Positions 61,410-64,000 of a DNA stretch of 64,000 bases are shown here, piece after piece. Source of the DNA: Salmonella enterica subsp. enterica serovar Typhimurium str. LT2 (GTDB lineage: Bacteria; Pseudomonadota; Gammaproteobacteria; Enterobacterales; Enterobacteriaceae); assembly GCF_000006945.2 (NCBI RefSeq), contig NC_003197.2:310001-374000 (forward strand). The letters are read 5' to 3'. Both the position numbers and the translations under genes were made by a program. Each line of letters begins with the position of its first letter. Positions within the stretch are counted from its first letter, which is position 1. The notes below the pieces were generated by a model, which was not told where the DNA came from, searched no databases, and saw nothing but the letters and a program-made list of their open reading frames with translations.

Positions 61410-62642
61410 ATGAAAAATAATATTGAAGAGACAATAGGTAAGTACTTGCCTATTTTAATGATATTACCTCTGGCGGGTTTGGCAGAGTTAGCTTCTTTAT
61501 ATTCAATCCAGGCTTTATTACCAAAGTTAAGTGAGGTTTATAATATCCCATTGAATCAGGTAGGGATGATTTTATCTGCTGAGGTGGGGTTTCTGGCATT
61601 AGCCATGTTATTTAGCGGCACGTTATCTGACCGTTTTGGGCGAAAGCCAATCATTTTTTATTCGTTGCTGGCAGGAGGTATTTTAACTCTATTGTGCGCA
61701 ACTGCATCATCATGGCCGATGCTGGTGGTATACCGCGCTTTGCTCGGCATTGCAGTAAGTGGTATTACGGCGGCCGTTACAGTCTATATCAGTGAAGAAG
61801 TCTCTCCTGCTTTGGCAGGGATTGTTACTGGATATTTTATTTTTGGCAATTCGCTAGGGAGTATGTCTGGTCGTGTGTTTGCAACTTTGATGATGGAGCA
61901 TGTATCTATAGATACGATTTTCTTTATCTTCGGTGGTGTTCTGATTGCTATGGCACTCGCGGTGAAGTTGTTTCTCCCGACATCCCGACAGTTTGTTCCT
62001 ACACCTTCACTACAGCTTGGTGCAGTGTTGAAAGGCGGGTTGGAACATTTTAAGAATATCCGCGTATCATTATGTTTTGTCATTGGATTTATTCTTTTCG
62101 GCTCTTTTACATCCATCTTTAATTTTCTGGCGTTTTACCTGCATCGACCGCCTTATGAGCTGAGCTACACCTGGATAGGTTTGATTCCAGTTAGCTTCTC
62201 ATTAACTTTTTTTCTTGCGCCATATGCTGCCCGTGTCGCGTTGAATATTGGGTCGATGAATGCGCTCAGTATGCTGATCATCTGTATGATGGTCGGTGCA
62301 TTTCTTACGCTAATCGCCCCTTCTCTGTGGGTTTTCATTTCAGGTATCGTTTTACTGTCAGTCGCATTTTTCTCTGCTCATTCCACCGTATTAGCCTGGG
62401 TCAGTTCACGGAGTCCAAACGCAAAAGGACAGGCGACATCGTTTTATCTGCTTTGCTACTACTCTGGCGGTGCAGTAATGGGGTATTTAAACGGGTATCT
62501 TTTCTCCTGGCAGGGATGGAATGCTATTGCGGCATCATGTCTGATGATGCTGGGGATAGGATTATTTATCTGCCGGTTTATTTTCGCAAAATATGAGAAA
62601 CAACCGCAAATCAAAAAACAGTCAGTTCAGGAGAGTTTCTGA
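61410..62642 (+). CDS. MFS transporter (YnfM-type)
   Basis: This is 410 residues from ATG 61410 (upstream in-frame starts lack RBS). Twelve hydrophobic segments are visible. The MFS motif A appears as GTLSDRFGRKP between helices 2 and 3 (residues about 65-75). It is probably a proton-coupled importer or exporter of a small organic acid, given the adjacent LeuC paralogue; the substrate is unknown. Confidence 0.85.
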   Translation: MKNNIEETIGKYLPILMILPLAGLAELASLYSIQALLPKLSEVYNIPLNQVGMILSAEVGFLALAMLFSGTLSDRFGRKPIIFYSLLAGGILTLLCATASSWPMLVVYRALLGIAVSGITAAVTVYISEEVSPALAGIVTGYFIFGNSLGSMSGRVFATLMMEHVSIDTIFFIFGGVLIAMALAVKLFLPTSRQFVPTPSLQLGAVLKGGLEHFKNIRVSLCFVIGFILFGSFTSIFNFLAFYLHRPPYELSYTWIGLIPVSFSLTFFLAPYAARVALNIGSMNALSMLIICMMVGAFLTLIAPSLWVFISGIVLLSVAFFSAHSTVLAWVSSRSPNAKGQATSFYLLCYYSGGAVMGYLNGYLFSWQGWNAIAASCLMMLGIGLFICRFIFAKYEKQPQIKKQSVQESF

Positions 62643-62773
62643 TTATAGACACGAAGTGTGTTTTTATACTTTCCATAATGGAATCATCATTTTTTCATTA
62701 ATGTGTCACTATAGCTAAAAGCTTAAATTGTGAATATTTGGCTACCCGGATATTCGTTGCTCCAGGAATATAT

Positions 62774-64000
62774 ATGTCTGCTAAAACGCTGTATGAAAAA
62801 TTAGTTGAGTCACATACCATTCGTGAACTTGATAACGAAGGACATGTTTTACTTTATATTGATCGTTCAATACTGAATGAATATACCAGCCCGCAGGCAT
62901 TTAGCGGGTTAAGAGAACGCGGCCGCACCGTTCGGCACCCCGACACGTTTTTATTGAATATTGACCATGTTAATCCTACGCGGTCGCAACGGGATGACTT
63001 AATGACCGATCCGGGAGGACAGCTACAGGTTGATTACTTTCGGGAAAATGCCGCTGACTTTGGCATCACATTATTTGATGTGCTGGATCCGCGTCAGGGG
63101 ATTGAACACGTGGTTGCTCATGAACAAGGGCTAGTGATGCCTGGCATGGTGATCGCCGCCGGGGATAGTCACACGACAACCTACGGTGCATTTGGCGCGC
63201 TGGGCTTTGGTATCGGGACGTCGGAAATTGAACATCTGCTGGCCACGCAGACGCTGGTTTACCGCAAGCTCAAAACCATGCGCGTAAGTGTTCAGGGAGA
63301 GCTACCTTTCGCCTGTTCCGCAAAAGATATTGTTCTTGAATTGCTTGAACGTATTGGCGCTGATGGCGCGACGGGATATGCCATTGAATTTGTGGGTGAG
63401 GCCATCAGCGCGTTGAGCGTTGAAGGACGAATGACGCTCTGCAACATGGCGGTAGAAGCGGGGGCGCGTGGTGCCATTATTGCGCCGGATAAAAAGGTTT
63501 TTGACTATATCTACGGTAAACCGCAAATGCCTGTAGGTGAACTCTGGCAGCAGGCATTGCTGGAATGGTCACAGTTGAGCAGCGATGCTGATGCGGTATT
63601 TGATAAGACGGTGGCGATCAACTGCCATGATCTTGAGCCTAAAGTCACCTGGGGAATCAGTCCGGATCAAACAGGTTCCATCACCGGACGTGTTCCTTTC
63701 CCGGAACAGGAAACCAATCCGCTTAAGCGCCTGGCGCTTGAGAAGGCCCTTCATTACATGGGATTAACGGCTGGCATGTTGCTGAAAGATATTCGTATCT
63801 CTCACGCTTTTATTGGTTCATGCACAAATGGTCGCATTGAGGATTTGCGTGCCGTTGCGAAGGTGCTTGAAGGGCGCAAAATCGCCAGCCATGTTCGCGG
63901 GATCATTGTGCCTGGTTCAACAATGGTAAGACGCCAGGCGGAAGAAGAAGGACTGGCGAAAATCTTTATTGCTGCCGGTTTTGAATGGCGGCAGTCGGGT
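62774..64000 (+). CDS. LeuC paralogue, 3-isopropylmalate dehydratase-like large subunit (partial)
   Basis: 409 codons from ATG 62774 (AGGAA upstream), running off the right edge. It is colinear with LeuC: KTLYEKLVESH, SPQAFSGLR, GDSHTTTYGAFGALGFGIGTSE and FIGSCTNGRIEDLR, with the first 4Fe-4S Cys at residue 350. The other two cluster cysteines are beyond the window. Its sequence departs from the housekeeping LeuC, so it is an aconitase-family isomerase for a related substrate, possibly malate- or citramalate-like. A LeuD-like small subunit should follow outside the window. Confidence 0.9.
   Translation, partial: MSAKTLYEKLVESHTIRELDNEGHVLLYIDRSILNEYTSPQAFSGLRERGRTVRHPDTFLLNIDHVNPTRSQRDDLMTDPGGQLQVDYFRENAADFGITLFDVLDPRQGIEHVVAHEQGLVMPGMVIAAGDSHTTTYGAFGALGFGIGTSEIEHLLATQTLVYRKLKTMRVSVQGELPFACSAKDIVLELLERIGADGATGYAIEFVGEAISALSVEGRMTLCNMAVEAGARGAIIAPDKKVFDYIYGKPQMPVGELWQQALLEWSQLSSDADAVFDKTVAINCHDLEPKVTWGISPDQTGSITGRVPFPEQETNPLKRLALEKALHYMGLTAGMLLKDIRISHAFIGSCTNGRIEDLRAVAKVLEGRKIASHVRGIIVPGSTMVRRQAEEEGLAKIFIAAGFEWRQSG

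Overview
The window is a piece of an enterobacterial chromosome that I read as Salmonella enterica subsp. enterica, with a Typhimurium-like SPI-6. The evidence is the specific gene set: an SPI-6 type VI secretion system (T6SS) with Tae4/Tai4 and Tlde1/Tldi1, the safABCD fimbrial operon, sinR and pagN, followed by the core block yafV-fadE-gmhA-yafJ-yafK-dinB-prfH-pepD-gpt-frsA-crl-phoE-proB-proA-thrW.

Region 1 (1-22.5 kb) is the right part of the SPI-6 T6SS. A divergent tagK runs off the left edge. Then come clpV (tssH), the sheath genes tssB and tssC, a small exported protein, a duplicated hcp pair flanking the amidase effector/immunity pair tae4-tai4, the membrane-complex genes tssJ, tssK, tssL and tssM interleaved with accessory exported proteins (one a tandem Rap1a-type immunity-like protein), tagF, the pair tldi1-tlde1, and vgrG. 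ClpV recycles the TssBC sheath. TssJLM with TssK anchor the baseplate. Hcp and VgrG form the projectile. Tae4, Tlde1 and Rhs are cargo, each with an immunity gene beside it.

Region 2 (22-30.7 kb) is an Rhs locus: an EagR-type chaperone, a full-length PAAR-Rhs protein ending in an ADP-ribosyltransferase-like tip, and its immunity gene. A series of displaced Rhs C-terminal cassettes follows. One is an open orphan cassette with a different toxin tip and immunity gene. One is a decayed GIY-YIG nuclease-like tip followed by an intact Imm26-like gene. One is a heavily deleted remnant followed by a small ORF. Three of the four immunity positions end in similar GCCGGG...CCCGGC terminators. Two SymE-like genes and a decayed IS3-family element close this region.

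Region 3 (32-41.6 kb) is accessory: safABCD, a deacetylase-like gene with an altered metal-binding motif, a glycosyltransferase scrap, a PerC-like regulator fragment, the LysR regulator sinR, the adhesin pagN, a Spy/CpxP-like periplasmic protein, and a roughly 210 bp inverted-repeat element.

Region 4 (41.7-58.9 kb) is conserved enterobacterial chromosome. Its notable points are rtcB2-prfH, in which rtcB2 is broken exactly at its nucleotidyl-histidine motif while prfH is intact, a FadR-like site before fadE, a LexA box before dinB, an ERIC element after gmhA and a Pho box before phoE.

Region 5 (58.8-64 kb) lies downstream of tRNA-Thr (thrW) and looks like an old integration scar. It holds an IS3-family remnant abutting a fragment of a glycerol/diol dehydratase reactivase (DhaF/GdrA type), a YoaC-like gene, an MFS transporter, and a LeuC paralogue that runs off the right edge.
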